Positions 45,739-58,428 are shown, counted from the first letter of the stretch. The stretch is DNA of 64,000 nt from Clarireedia homoeocarpa (GCA_001465935.1 LNKV01000001.1:1054001-1118000); one strand, 5' to 3'. The notes: generated by a model not told the origin, from the sequence alone. Made by a program: numbers and translations.

Positions 45739-46503
45739 TTACTTATGGTTTTCCGGAACAGCATCGGCTGCGAGAAGCCAGGTCTCATCTTCGCCATTTA
45801 TGGTACTGCCGGTGCAGGGGACAAGACCTTCTACTTCATTGTCCAGCTCCGCGATAGTAAAGTCCTCATTCTCTCGGAGTACTGGCCTGAATGCAGTGGC
45901 TAGGTGATAGCTACAATGGCCCAAGGGTCGTCTCTTATGGTGTATCTTCAGCACTTGTATAGCCAGTACAAAATCTGCTGACTCTTCAGGTGACGACGCC
46001 TTGCCAAAGAATTTGCAGAAGAAATTACGGTCGTCTTCTTTGGAGATAGTTACTCCCCAGGCGATCTTCAGCCCGGTGACTAGATACACAGGTTTCTTGT
46101 ACTCTGTCATCTCGTTGTATTCCCTGACAGCTTCGAGCCGGAGGCAATGCTTAATGTAGTCGAGCTGTGGGTAAAAGTACCTCGTTTCAAGTTTTCCAAT
46201 GGTGTACACGTTTTTCGTTTGCCGCTCGAGGCTCGCATCACCACCGTATCTGTGGTCACAGATTTTGGCGAAGATGCGAGCGTCTATACTCGAGGATTTC
46301 TTGAGTTTAGTATTGATGCCTTTCTTGATATCAGTATATATTTGACGTTTGACGATTGTAATACGGTTAGAGGCGCCTTTGTTGATGGGGACGAACATCT
46401 TGTCATCTTCGACAAGTGTGCCGAGATCGAGATGTCCATTTGAAAAGGGGCGAACTGCAAAGTCAGGCGCCACACGGTAAGCTCTGGATCCCAAATTCAT
46501 CAT
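45739..46503 (-). CDS. Hypothetical protein, uncharacterised fungal family
   Basis: A 254-residue single-exon frame starting with two Met codons (46503, 46500). It has no signal peptide or membrane helix and is mixed in charge. Distinctive parts are an N-terminal segment (YRVAPDFAVRPFSNGHLDL, then GTLVEDDKMFVPINKG) and a middle one (YFYPQLDYIKHCLRL, then KKPVYLVTGLKIAWGVTIS). From memory this arrangement recurs in uncharacterised proteins of many filamentous ascomycetes, which supports a real gene, but I know no function. It appears slightly shorter than the relatives I have in mind, and the C-terminus (ETWLLAADAVPENHK) is polar. No partner gene is evident nearby. Confidence 0.6.
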   Translation of the reverse strand: MMNLGSRAYRVAPDFAVRPFSNGHLDLGTLVEDDKMFVPINKGASNRITIVKRQIYTDIKKGINTKLKKSSSIDARIFAKICDHRYGGDASLERQTKNVYTIGKLETRYFYPQLDYIKHCLRLEAVREYNEMTEYKKPVYLVTGLKIAWGVTISKEDDRNFFCKFFGKASSPEESADFVLAIQVLKIHHKRRPLGHCSYHLATAFRPVLRENEDFTIAELDNEVEGLVPCTGSTINGEDETWLLAADAVPENHK

Positions 46504-47378
46504 CGTGTAAAGTTGATATTTTCTCGATAATCTCGTGTCGCAAAATCAGTAAAGCGAATATAAGATGCGTATTATCGCTGGTTGTTCTACTGGATATGTG
46601 AAAATATGTAGCATATGAATATTCCGGAATGACAAAGATCACCTGCGGATATACAGTCTTAAACAAACTGCTTCTAGTCACTATTAACTGTCTGTCAAGT
46701 AGTTGTTAAGAGCAGCTGCAAATCTCCCTAGCAGTAGCCAGAACAGTACTTTTCTTGGAATGCTCTTCGCGATATGAAACAGTGGACAGAGAGACTGAAA
46801 AAGCCTCTATCTCGCACACATTGAGTATGTGCACTTTGGGCGACAGGAGTCGACCTTTGCGACGCGCGAAATCCACGTAATATGACTTAGTTCTTCTAAA
46901 TACAGAAAGTAGGACACGGCACGGGAGGAATAATTGCTTAGCCCACACCGTTGCGAGATAGCTTCCGGCAGCGCAGCAATCGACTGTGCCAGCAATCGTC
47001 AATAAATAGAATCCAACACAGCATCGCCATCCACCACTCGCTGCAACCGCTCTACTATAATCGGACCATGGTCTTGTTCTTCTTCTCCAAGATCGTGATC
47101 ACCATAATCCTCAACTCCGGAATTAATATAGAACAGAAGAGCCTACCTGGAATAAACAATCCCATCCTCACTCCCCGCCTTCCCTCCACAGACGCAGCTT
47201 CGCTGCCATGAAACCCGTCCATACAGAGGGCATCCAAGCTTCGAATTCCGCACCGATCGATGGGATCCGTGCCGTCGAATCCCGCAAAGCTTGACGCAGG
47301 CGACTTCGTCGTCGTTGTTATTGTTATCCAAGAAGATATTCTCTAGGTCCACGATCACCGCGAGCGAGATCCTGCGGT
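46504..47378. other. Spacer, possible minor coding remnants
   Basis: An open minus-strand frame (47143-47382) beginning RRISLAVIVDLENIF looks partly protein-like but has no family match and no clean splice to its neighbour. Nothing else is supported. Confidence 0.4.
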
Positions 47379-47711
47379 TCACGCCAGGCAGTGCCTTGCC
47401 TTCCTTTCCCTTCCGCTAATACCTTCATCCACATCTTGTGCCAGGCACACAAGCGGCTCCTGGGTTGTAGTCATAGCGCGGAGTAGAGGAGAAGCGTCCA
47501 TCCCAGATATTGCGGGCAGGGGTGATGTATTTTGCCGCTCGTGCTGTCCAACTGTGCAAATGTAGAATGTGAATGCGTAGACGTCAGTTTGACGTTGCTG
47601 TATTTCGATGAGTGGGCGGGTGCCATGGCCGTGGCTACTTAGTGCTTGGATGAACTCCAATTCCGAGGATGCAACTAGAATGCGATTACTAGGTAAAGGG
47701 TTTTGAGACAC
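47379..47711 (-). CDS. Possible small hypothetical protein
   Basis: A 110-residue frame from a Met at 47711 (MSQNPLPSNRILVASSELEF). It contains a balanced segment (TRPLIEIQQRQTDVYAFTFY, then SGMDASPLLRAMTTTQEPL) that reads like coding sequence, but I recognise no family. The following frame on the same strand (47143-47382) overlaps its end by a few bases, so the two could be exons of one gene with an intron I cannot place. Weakly supported. Confidence 0.3.
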   Translation of the reverse strand: MSQNPLPSNRILVASSELEFIQALSSHGHGTRPLIEIQQRQTDVYAFTFYICTVGQHERQNTSPLPAISGMDASPLLRAMTTTQEPLVCLAQDVDEGISGRERKARHCLA

Positions 47712-47974
47712 GAAGTGGTCGCCAGAGTACTACTAACTATCTACTTGGTAATGACCATAGTGAGATTTATATACTACTGCCCCTCTCAAGAACCTTAGCA
47801 TGACCTATCGAAGCCTCGGTTTGAAGTGGAAAGGGCGTTGTAACCTTGCATACTTCCATAAATAATATCACATGAGTAGATAGCCATCACTTCTGAGATG
47901 TAGATGAGATTCCGCTAAAGATTCCATTTTTTGGGTATCATGTCTTCTACTCTACTTGGTCCAACTCCGCCTTA

Positions 47975-49372
47975 CTACTCCATGCCCTTAAATCCTAAAA
48001 TCCCATTACCAACTTGTCCCTTCTTCGCTCTCTTCTTCTTCTGGCTCTTATTCCTCCCGCCTCCTTCCTCATCACTACTATCCTCATCCGCATCACTATC
48101 CTTATCCAAAGCTCTCTTACGCGCCTCATCTTTATCACCACCATCTTCCCCGTCCCGTTCGTCTTCTTCCTCCGCTTCTTCCGCCTCAGCTTCTTCTTCA
48201 TCTTCTACCTTCTGCTGCCATACTTTAACTGTTTCCCCACCACCCGAAATCAAGCGTCCTTCCACATCGACCCCAACCGCTACCACGGACTCTATCTCAT
48301 CGTGTCTCAACTCCTCCACCACACCTCTCATACCCCCCACCTTCACAATCCTTACAGTTCCATCTCCACACCCAACTACTACACATTTGCCGCCAAAAGC
48401 CCCAACTTCATCCGGCAGGACGACCATGGCGTCTAAGCTCTCTCCACCCGCCTTCCCACTTCCGTCTACGATGATCCTCTCGCTCTGATCATCCCATACC
48501 CCCTTCTCCCACAACGTAATGACCCCACTCCCACTTCCCACCAAAACTTTTTCCCTGCCCCTCCCGCCTTTCGACGGTAGCCCGCTTACAAAACAACTAC
48601 TAACCAACTCCTCTTCCTGATCCTCACTCTTCACAAGCACACCCCTTCTAAGATCCGTCACCGCTAGCGTTGTCGCTCCCGTCGTAATCCACTGTTTGCT
48701 GAACCCACTCGTACTCATCTCCGTTGGCGGCAAAGGCGTCAACGAACTGATGTAATCGTCGTGGGGATAATGTGTTTGCGCCGGCCGACCAGTCTTGAAC
48801 GTTGAAGAATCGCGAATATCGTAGAGATGAAGAGCAGCGGAATCGGTAGCTAGGAGGAGGGTTTGAGGGGACAAAGCGTGTAGCAGGGTTGGGGGGTCGG
48901 GCGATGAGGTGGAGGGGATTAGAATTTTGGATATGACTTGGCCGGTGGTGCTGTTTGCGACTTTGAGGAGGGAGTCGGTGCCTGCGGAGTAGAGAACTAA
49001 TTGAAATGTTATTTTGGGATTATATTATGGTGATTACTTTACGGTGATGAAATCGAGCGAGTTTGAGGGATTGGAAGCTCAAATAAACATACCCTCTCCA
49101 TCATGGCTATACCCCAGTGTTCTACAGCTCCCCTTATGTCTCCTGGTGCGCCATTCCGTATCAATGGTACTCGTTCCAGTGCTCACCACACTCATATCAG
49201 CATCCGCATCATCGCTTGTCGCCGCAGCAGGCAGACGAAAGGATTGAACGTGACCGCTGGAGAGACCAACGGAGAGGATGGGTTCGGTAGGATGGAGAGC
49301 TTGAGCGAAGAGCTCGGAGGTGAGGGGGAGGGTGCAGAGATTCTCGAACATGTTGTTGAATAGTTCTCCCAT
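47975..49372 (-). CDS. jip5: WD40-repeat ribosome-biogenesis protein Jip5 (WDR55 type)
   Basis: Two exons, 49372-49093 and 48996-47975, encode 433 residues; the intron (49092-48997) starts GTATGT and ends TTAG. The N-terminus (MGELFNNMFENLCTLPL, then LFAQALHPTEPILSVGL) and the following WD-like blades (RTLGYSHDGEVLYSAGTDS, LLATDSAALHLYDIRDSS, VLVGSGSGVITLWEKG, VVVGCGDGTVRIVKVGG, RLISGGGETVKVWQQK) fit Jip5. The C-terminal 85 residues are a strongly acidic Glu/Asp tract followed by a basic Lys/Arg cluster (KSQKKKRAKKG), a nucleolar-type tail. The family functions in 60S ribosomal subunit biogenesis in the nucleolus. The ortholog call rests on overall layout and is fairly firm. Confidence 0.87.
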
Positions 49373-50203
49373 GAATTATGGCATATCCTGGCAATTGGAT
49401 CGATAAGGTATGGATTAGGATTGAACTACGAAGTAGAGGTTGGAAGATTTGTTGTTGGATGGGAGAAAATTAATTTTGACGAGGCTGGGATGGAAGGCTG
49501 GCCTTTCTTTTTTCTGGGGAAGGAAGCGAGTCTGCGCGCTGCGGAATTAGGGGCACGAGGGGCATTGTTACGACGTCGTGCTATCATGACCACTCGTACA
49601 CAGAATTTCATTACCTATGAGACAGCGTGGTTTTTTAAGCTGGGAAGTCGCTGGATGGTAAAGCAAACTTGAATTGTGATCTTGTAGAAGTTATTTAAGC
49701 TAGAGAACGTGAATTCTCGTCGAAATCCCATTCAAAGCAGTTTCTTTTTGGACACATTCAGTTATACAGCCATTCTTACAGCGGTTATCATCATCATCAC
49801 CATTTATCAGGTTCGGACGCCAGTACGCCTCGTCTCGAGGCGGAATCTCCCCCACGGCCAAAAACGCTTGGACGACCCTCTCGACGCAAACTGATCCCAA
49901 CTTCCAAGACAGTCAGGTCGATCTTTGCCAATCGGCAATCTGCCTCTGGGTCCACATCGCATTCATGTGAACCCACCAACCTACAATGTTTCTGCCAGGC
50001 TGAGAAGGATGCAGTGCAATGAGCATCGGCTCGGGTTATCATAGCTTTGTAAATGCTTCTGCAACACATGAAGAAAACTGTAAGTCGGGCTGCATTCTTC
50101 GACCCCGATGCATCTCGTGAATGAAACTCCACTTGATGAGAAGACTACGCAAGCTGCGAGTTGCACCACAGCTCACGAGAGCGGAGGTGAGTTGCTTGAT
50201 TCG

Positions 50204-50242
50204 GAACATAAATGGGAACATAAATAGGAACATAAATGGGAA
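50204..50242. repeat. 12-bp tandem repeat
   Basis: Three copies of a GAACATAAATGG-type unit, the middle one with a G-to-A change. Confidence 0.75.
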
Positions 50243-50455
50243 CTTTCTGAGAACAGATTCAAGCATACCAATCTCTGAATAAAACCAGATGCTGTATTCA
50301 CTGTCGTCGTATATCGCATGAGCTCTACATACCCAAAGACCTCCAGGCCTCTTCTAGCAATGGTTGTCGATGTAGAAAGGTGGATGGCGGAGACTTTTGA
50401 AGCGAAATCCTACCCCCTTCCATGCCTCTTCGCAGATATAGATACCTTCCTATGT

Positions 50456-50494
50456 GTGCAATACTTCTTCGTGCAATACTTCTTCGTGCAATAC
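50456..50494. repeat. 15-bp tandem repeat
   Basis: About two and a half perfect copies of ACTTCTTCGTGCAAT in non-coding DNA. Confidence 0.8.
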
Positions 50495-52104
50495 ACATCG
50501 TCTGCGTGGAGGGATTCATGCTCGCTATGCGTTTCATGGCACAGATCAGTTCAAGTCGCTGAGGAAAAGCATCACTCTCTGGGAAACGAGAATCAAAGTG
50601 GTATGGGGAGTTGCAGATAGCTCGCTATATTCCTGCGTTTCGCCTTTTTGGCCTTGATTCGCGTGTTCAGTTACAGATACTGCTGCACTTTGTAGAAATC
50701 TAGTGCTTGTAATTGACGCAGATCCACGAGCGGAGCTAGAGAAGAGACATGTGATGAAGGATAGAAGATGTTCCACAGCAGGTGGCATAGTTCTGTCATT
50801 GAGTATAGATATGATTATATAGAACTGCGAGATATTCGTCTATCAAGCCCAGCGCCAAGTTGCTGCCGAAGACGTATATTCGTTTCAACATTACTATAGC
50901 TGCCTCATCAAGTCATCATGATTATTCGAAACTTGATGACTCTATTTCGAAAAGCTTCTTCGTATGAAGCCATGTGGGTAGAGGCTCAACAGATACACGA
51001 CTCCCACTTGCTGCCATGAAATTGTATGCATAAGACCTTGAAATCGACGTAACCCATAAAACAAGAATAGTAGCCATACCTCTGAGCGACCTAGTGAATG
51101 AATCGACTTTTGTCCTTCGAATAAAGATATACTCTAGGTTTCTAAAAGCCGAGGAGTTCGGGGCAAAGGCAAAGAGCGAGCCATGATGAAAGCACCGAGG
51201 AATTCAACACCACACTATTTGATGCACTAATTTATGGTCCGCGGTCCACGACAGCGTGCCAGCTCCAAATGATGGCTTTTCGGAAGCAATTTAGTCATTG
51301 CAAGGTCGAAATAAGTTCTGAACATTCAAAAACACATAGCTCGATGTCCAGAATAGGCTCTCCAAATGTAGAATGTCTAACCTTTGAAGCTGGACAGCGA
51401 ACCGGCGCACCAACTAGCGCACCAACTAGCGCACCCTCTAACAAGACGCGACGAATCGTTCCCAACAAGCTATGTATTGCCTCATTAGCCTCATTACATT
51501 GCTGCCCCTATAGGATCCGAGTGGAAGTATCACGAGTGCGGCAGGGAATTGCTGAGATTGCCGCCTGGCCATAGAGACGCATGCAGGAAGGAGAAACATG
51601 TCAACCGGGTGACCTCGGAACGTGGCTGCTTGCCAGGCCGACAGCACAGGGCACATTAGCTTATCCTGTGTGCCCCGTTGATTGTAGTGGCCGGGGAAAA
51701 CATCCCGAGAGCCAGGAACATCGTAGTGATTTGGGGTAGAAGACAGTCAGCGGGAAACGATCTATTGGATCTTATACCAAGATTGTGGTGAGACCCGAGG
51801 AACCAGTTGCTGGGACACTGAAGTCCGGAAAAGGGAAGTCTGAACAGTAGGGAGGTCTAGAAGTGGGGAAGCGGCAGAGGAAAGGGCTCTCAGACGATGA
51901 AGAAGAGACACGAGCGGCGCTGTGCAGATTGGAAGTGGGTCGAGGGTTTCTTTGAATTTCAGGAATGTCTCTTCTTTCCTTTTTCCGTTTGATGGCATCG
52001 AGAAGAAATCGAATGACGGGAAGGCGCTTCCTGTCTGGACGGAAAGTATAATTTATTGGGCCGGATGGCAAAACGGACGACTGACGGCGGACGGAAGACG
52101 GGAA

Positions 52105-52570
52105 GCAGGCGAGACTGGCGACTGGCGACTGACGACTGGCGACTGGCGACGGGCACGACAGGGGGAAATGGGAGGAAGGGGCATTTCGTTCTTTGATTCT
52201 GTAGATTATATAATCAAGCTGCCAAGATCGATGACACTCACATCAATCTGGGAGCTGTGGGTAGAAGGTTACTAAATGGTCTTTTTTTGGGCAGGCGTGC
52301 AGATGTGCAGCGTGCAGTGTGCAGTGTGCAGTGTGCAGATGTTGCGTTTCTTTTCTCTTTTCTCTTTTCTCCTCTGATGGGGAGGACGGGACTAGAACTA
52401 GACTTCGCCTCTTCGCCCCTTCGCCCCTTCGCATCCAATCCTGTCCCAACCCAACTCCGCAGCCAAAGCACCCCAGCACCTACGCACTCAAGCACATAGG
52501 GAGAAGGGAGAAGGGAGAGGGAGAGGCAGAGGCAGAGGGAGAGGGAGAAGGAGAAGGAGGAGGGAGAAGC
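52105..52570. repeat. Low-complexity tract upstream of the Zn2Cys6 gene
   Basis: A cluster of simple repeats: GACTGGC-type heptamers (about 52113-52150), GTGCAGT heptamers (about 52305-52340), a CTTTT-rich run (about 52345-52375), and a purine-rich GAGAAGG/GAGGCA run (about 52500-52570). No coding content. Confidence 0.75.
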
Positions 52571-53176
52571 GCTGGCTACATAATTCCTGTGGCTACAAAG
52601 TCCGGACGCAACTTAAGGTTCAATCTTTGAATACATCAATGCACACCAATCCACACCAAATCCACACCACTGCACACCAATCCAGATCGGTTTGCATCAC
52701 TTCATTTCTTGTGTTTCGCACGCCGGTAGGGTTTAGGGAAAAGTGCCGTCACCCGAGCCAGTTGCTGTACTCCGTACACGCTCACGTACTCACCTTCCTC
52801 CCTCTAGTCACATCCTGGCTGTGTTGATCTCGAACCCCATTCTTCCGTGCAAATGAACATTTCCCCACTTCTCCTTGACTGATTGGCCCATCCCCGCTGG
52901 GCTCTAGGATTGCTAGGATCAGACTGATGTCGAAGAGTTATTGATCCTCCTTCGTTCTCATCTCATAGGGAAGAGCGAAAAAAGTGAAGAAGCGAAAAGT
53001 TGGCATGGTCTGGTCTGCTACGGTACGGGCATGGCTTCTTCCTCTCGTCTGCTGCCGAAATCCATCCCTTCCCGCATGAACTCTTTAGCTGCTGGATCGC
53101 ACGCTTTACCACCAGCTACTAGTTATCGCCTTTTCCACCATGACGACTTCTCTCACTACAACTTCCCCCTCTAGAG

Positions 53177-55048
53177 ATGACTACGGATACGAGCAACCGA
53201 GGGCAGCCAGTACAGATAGCCTCTTCTCCCAAAATCGAATGCAACAATGACACCCAGCTGTTACCATACCGGAGAGCTTTCGCACTCGATAGAAGCAAGG
53301 GTTCGGTACAAACTAAGCAGATCAAATTTCGTGCCCGACTCCCTAAGGTGAAGACGGGATGTCACAATTGCAAGTGAGTGATTGTGTGCTTATGCCCTTC
53401 TGCTAAATTGAGCAGTACTAATAGCATCCAAAGAACCAGGAGAATTAAATGCGACGAAGGGAAGCCAGGATGCGTGCGCTGCCTAAAGTTTGGAATCGTC
53501 TGCAGTGGTTATCCAAAGCCCCAGCAAAAGGCAAAACCCAGATCCCGACCGATTATACCAATACTTCCTAAGGGTTCCACACTTGACTTTCTGCAGCCGG
53601 CAATATTTGAGATATCATCGGGACCTCGATTCTTGGACGAGCATGCAGGCCGGTATTTCCGATATTTCTGTGAAGATGTTGCGGCAAATATAACAGGGCC
53701 TCTACCTAGTTCGGTATGGAGCAAAATCATCCCGCAAGTGGGCGAGATGGAGGAATATATCGCGAACGGTATGGTAGCGATAGGGGCTCTCAGCAAGGCT
53801 CGCAAAGAATTAACGGCAGGACAATCGGCAGAGTCCGCACCACACTTCGAATACGCTCTTAAACAATATGGGAAGAGTCTCCGCGGTATAAATAAAGCAA
53901 TCGAGGAAAATGCACGCCGTTGTCCAAGAACCGCTTTAATCGCATGTGTATTGGTGTTCTGCATTGAAAGCATGCAAGGTCATCAGGCATCCGCCTCCCT
54001 CCATGCAGCTAATGGAGTCAACATGTTAGTTGATTGCTACGAAGCTTTTGGGAAACCTTTGCCGGCACGGTGGTCAGAGAGAATGTCTCTTGATGCCGAC
54101 CTTAATCGAGCTTTTAACGAACTAGACCTCCAGGTCCTGCACTTCGTCGATGCACGCCCTACATCATATCACATAAATATCAAGGAGGGCCTCAACTATC
54201 ACCTCAAGCAATGGATGCCAGCTGTCTTTGAGGATCTTTCTTCATGCTACCAATGCTGGCAAATGATTATGAGACGAAACTTGCATTTTGTCGATATAGC
54301 TAGAAAATCTATTCTTAAACCAGACCCTGAAAACGGAGGTCGAGCCTTCTCCCCAACAGAATGGGACGATGCGGCCAACTTCCGGCCTGACAACACTCCA
54401 TGGGGATCGGCCGATGGAAGCACATGCTTTCCGCCAGAGATTCTCGCCGAGCGCGATATCTACCTTGCCCAAATCGTTCACTTTGAAAAAGCATCGGAAG
54501 CCATCCTCAACAAATATATGGCAGCACCCCATCATACGGAAGAATTCCTCGTCGCGACCTCCATCCGAGCCCACGTGGCAGCCAACACTATCCGCATGCG
54601 CGGCTCCTTCTTCGCCGACGAAATCGAATACGATTCTCTCAACCCGCTTTTCCAAACCATCGTCACCTGCTGCACGCTCGTGCGACCGTACTTCACCACT
54701 CTTCCCTCTGGCTACCACACTAATCTCGGGATCCTCATGCCTCTCTTTGAAGTCGGCGTTCATTGCAGGAATAAGATTCTTAGAGATCAGGCCATTGCGA
54801 TGTTGTTTATAGATAAACAGTATAGAGAAGGCGTGTGGGATAGTTACACCACGGGGTTTATCTGCAAGTGGGTGAGGGAGCTGGAGGAGCCGTGGAGGGA
54901 TAAAGCGGCGTTTATACCCAGGGAGAGGAGGGCTCGATTGATGGGGTTGAATGTGATGCTTGAGCAGAGACGAGCACAGATTTTTGTTATGCAAGGCAAT
55001 GGAGTCGATGGTGGCGTGAAGATGAAGGAGACTATTGTTAGTTGGTAA
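53177..55048 (+). CDS. Zn2Cys6 fungal transcription factor
   Basis: Two exons, 53177-53373 and 53434-55048, encode 603 residues; the 60-nt intron (GTGAGT...AAAG) interrupts the DNA-binding domain. Splicing gives six cysteines at 62, 65, 72, 79, 82 and 89, exactly CX2CX6CX6CX2CX6C, within GCHNCKTRRIKCDEGKPGC. A basic linker follows (KPQQKAKPRSRP). The remaining 480 residues are helical and moderately hydrophobic with DUF3468-like middle-region character, as in many Zn2Cys6 regulators of unknown target. Such proteins bind CGG-containing DNA in the nucleus. It lies about 17 kb past the PKS with housekeeping genes between, so it is not obviously a cluster regulator. Confidence 0.9.
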
Positions 55049-55210
55049 AGGAAGGGGTTTACTTTTGAGAGAATAGAGGTGTCGTAGGGTCGATGGATGG
55101 ATGGATGGTCACATAAACAGGATGGAATAAGATAGGATAGGTTGGCATAGGATGGATGGAATGGATTAAAATGATTTTATGATACCTGGTTTCCTGGTTT
55201 AGGGTGAGAT

Positions 55211-55246
55211 GGGATTGGGATTGGGATTGGGATTGGGATTGGGATT
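55211..55246. repeat. (GGGATT)6 hexamer repeat
   Basis: Six perfect hexamers. It is not a rotation of the TTAGGG telomere repeat, so it is an ordinary microsatellite. Confidence 0.92.
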
Positions 55247-55299
55247 TCATGCACTCTCTGCATTTTGGCTTGCGCTTGATGATGCATATTATATAGAAC

Positions 55300-55322
55300 A
55301 AAAAAAAAAAAAAAAAAAAAAA
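55300..55322. repeat. Poly(A) run of 23
   Basis: An uninterrupted A homopolymer shortly after the hexamer repeat. Its exact length may be affected by sequencing. Confidence 0.9.
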
Positions 55323-55793
55323 GTATTTAAATTATTATTATTAGTAGTATTAGTATTACCATTATTACCATAGGATATCAATAAATATAAAAGAAATTGC
55401 ATAACTTAATCATATGAGAGAGAGATGTCTAACTATCGGGTTCCCGTTACCAGTTTGCCTATTTATTTATTTAGCATGGCTGTTTTGAAGTAAAGTGAGT
55501 AAGTACTGTATGTATTGTTACAGCTTCGTTAACGCGGAGATGCAGATAGATAGATAAGTATATGTTTAAGTTACTGTATGACGGACAAAAAAAGTGTGGT
55601 TCTCGATAAGTTAATGGACTTTCTTTCATCTCTCTCTAACTTACAGTAAGATCACCCATACGCTGCACGCATGCATATATATACACAATTGTAGAATTCA
55701 TATACATATACGTATACATATACATACATCCAGAGGCATATACATAGACAGAGGGAGAAGAAGATGGGGTTTTCATATTTCTTTTTACATTTC

Positions 55794-55809
<16 letters not shown>

Positions 55810-55826
<17 letters not shown>

Positions 55827-55834
55827 TTTTTTTT
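55810..55834. repeat. Poly(T) run of 25
   Basis: An uninterrupted T homopolymer flanked by TTTTC-rich DNA. Its exact length may be affected by sequencing. Confidence 0.9.
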
Positions 55835-56483
55835 GGCACAAACCCTCCTCTTTTTTCTTCATCATTTCCCTCTTTTCTCTCTTTTGTTTTCTCCTCCGTC
55901 GTTGCATATCGTGTCCCAGCGACTGCCTAATCATATGGTATCTTATGCTGTGCTGTGCTGTCGTTTCTTGTCATATCCTATTCATCCTTTCTTATTCCAT
56001 CATAACGCATCATCACCCTCATCTCATCTCATTCCAAAACCCCCATCAAATAATACACACTTCCCCTCTCAAAACCAAAGACCCAGGGGGAAAAAAAACC
56101 AATCCTCGCTTCCGCCACCCCTCGTCCTCCGCGACCCCCTCTCCCGGGCCTAAACTCCAAAATGTTTCCCCGTTTTCTTTTTCCCAGTTCCGTGAATTTT
56201 CTTTTCATATGATGACACACAACAGCAATAACCGAAAAAAACCCCCCCCCCCAAAAGAACCCCCTCTCCCCCCCCAAAAACCGTAGATAAGCAGGGTATC
56301 TATTAAAAGGTAAATGTAGAAGTAGAAGACGACGAAGAAGAAGTTACAAGTGGTATACATATGGATAGATGCTTCAAACCGTAAGACTGGTCTAGATCTC
56401 ATCTTGATCCCAAGAACGGCTTTGAAGTGAAACTTCAATCGAGGGTCTCAAAAAAAGGATGGATCAAAGCGTCAAAAACCATC

Positions 56484-58392
56484 TTAAGACGGAGGATTCG
56501 GTGGTGGTACGCTCCTCGCCAGCACACGCACATTATCTATCAGACCCTCAACCAATTTGAGATAATCGTTTGGTTCACCCCTCGTAGCTCTCATGGCCTG
56601 ATCTCTCAGGGCAGCGGTTGAGATCTCGATTTCGAGTTCGTGCTCTTTTTCCGTGCGGGATACGCCCTATGTGGTTGAGAATAGATTAGTCGGCTGGCTG
56701 GCTTGTAGGATATGTATTGAGGTAAGGGTAGGGGAAGAGGGAGACGGTAGGGAATAGAGGAAGAGAAGAGGGAAAGAAGAATGAAAGACATACATTCGCT
56801 ATAATTGACTGAGTAACTTGCGTCAAGTCGACCTGGTAATGCGAATGCGTATAACTCAAACGATCTTTATTGCGATCCGGTCTCGGCGGGCCATCACTCC
56901 CAGCAATAAGATCATCCACATCGCCGTCATATTTCATTTCCAGATTAATGCTTATACGGCAATCGAGGTGTAGGCGGGGGAAATGGATGTCCAGATCGGT
57001 GACTCTGGCTTTGATGATTTTGGCGAGGATTTGATTGGTCTTCTGATCATGTGTAACGCGAACCTTGACGGAATGACGAGGGTTTAGGATGGAGCGGAGA
57101 GCAGGGGGGAGAGTGGTGTGCGCGGAGGATGGGAGTTCATAGAATTTATCCTTTTCGCGTCGATGTAGATAGTCGATCTTTACTCGTTTCTTTGGCGCGC
57201 TTGGGTTTCCGGGATGAGTGTCTGTAAGACGGGCATTCAGGAAATCGTTTAGGATTTTGTGTTGAAACTAGAAGCACGTGGTTAGAAACAGATCGGCAAG
57301 GAAATATGAAGGTAAACGTACTTCGGTCATTGAGCTTCGAAAGGTGAGTAAGGAATTTTCCGTAAGCACCGTTTCCGATTGTATGGGAAGCTGAACCCTC
57401 GTGCCCGTGTCTTTGCTTATAAGCTGACCCAACTTCGCCTCGATCTCGATCTCTACACCTCGGCTGGCCAACTCGCCCACGTCGTTGCGAGAAGCAACGT
57501 TCACATATAACCAATCTGCCACAATTTTAGGAATCTCCTCGAATGGCTTTTTCCCAGTTATACTTGGTTCCCACGGCCCAAGAGGTCCATCCCAGGAAAC
57601 ATCATCTTGTGGAGCTACTCGGGTCACTGCTGGCGAAGCTTGTCTGAGCCCATTGCTTTCCTGTTTTATTAACGCCACCGGTGGTGGTGTAGGAGTGTCG
57701 TTCGTTTGTTGCTTGCCATTAAGCTTACGACCCATGTTTTTCATTCCCTTAGCACTTTGAGCCCAGATCGGTGGCTCCGTATAGCGTATTCTCTTTTTGG
57801 GGCGCTGTTGAGGTGAAGAAGCCGGGGCAGGATTGATTTGATGCTCGCCGTTGACCTCACTTTTGACCTCATAGTGATCCTGTTGCCGTGGTGTCTCAAC
57901 TGACACTTCCCGGTCTTCCATCTTCCGCTTTGCTGGATTATTAAATTCTTCGAGCTGTAGCTGAACAACCGAGTTCATTCTTGTCTGACTGGGAAGACGC
58001 GTCTTGGGACTGACACTGAGACTTCTTTCTCGCTCACTTATTGATCTTTGTTGAGTAGAGCTGGTCGATGTTCTATGAGAATCGTAAGCGCTTCGGGGAG
58101 TTGTCGGATTTCGGGGTGGGATAGAAGCGGGTGGAGGAGCCGGAGATGTCTGATTATAGTGTGTAAAAGGACTAGCGGAAACTGCGCGGTGCTGATATGG
58201 ACTGGTAGGCTGTACAAAGCCACCGGATGACTGCCTTTGAGTCTGCAATGGCGGACCGAGAGGAGTGCCAGGTTGGGATTGTAGAGACTGATGCCGTTGA
58301 TGCTGAACAGGAAATTGATTTGGTGGATATGGATTTGTAGCGAGCGGACTGTCTTGAGGGAATTGGTGATTATGGTGTTGATGCTGCTGATG

Positions 58393-58428
<36 letters not shown>

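Larger units (their letters stand above)
49373..53176. other. 3.8-kb spacer with several short repeats
   Basis: No gene supported. It contains the Jip5 promoter on the left and the presumed long upstream region of the Zn2Cys6 gene on the right. Several short tandem repeats are listed separately. A minus-strand frame at 49700-49900 (ERVVQAFLAVGEIPPRDEAY) is somewhat protein-like but isolated. Confidence 0.5.
55049..56483. other. Spacer rich in homopolymers and simple repeats
   Basis: Convergent 3' ends of the Zn2Cys6 and Cet1 genes. No gene supported. The section contains (GATG)n, (GGGATT)6, long A and T runs and a C run. Confidence 0.6.

Noticed and set aside
47931..48488. 185-residue Ser/Pro-rich plus-strand ORF
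   Set aside because: It is antisense to the acidic tail of the Jip5 gene and lacks motifs.
49700..50132. Overlapping minus-strand frames as a two-exon gene
   Set aside because: One segment (ERVVQAFLAVGEIPPRDEAY) is protein-like, but no splice pair joins it to a convincing neighbour and no family is recognised.
55211..55246. Internal telomere-like repeat
   Set aside because: GGGATT is not a rotation of TTAGGG; it is an ordinary microsatellite.
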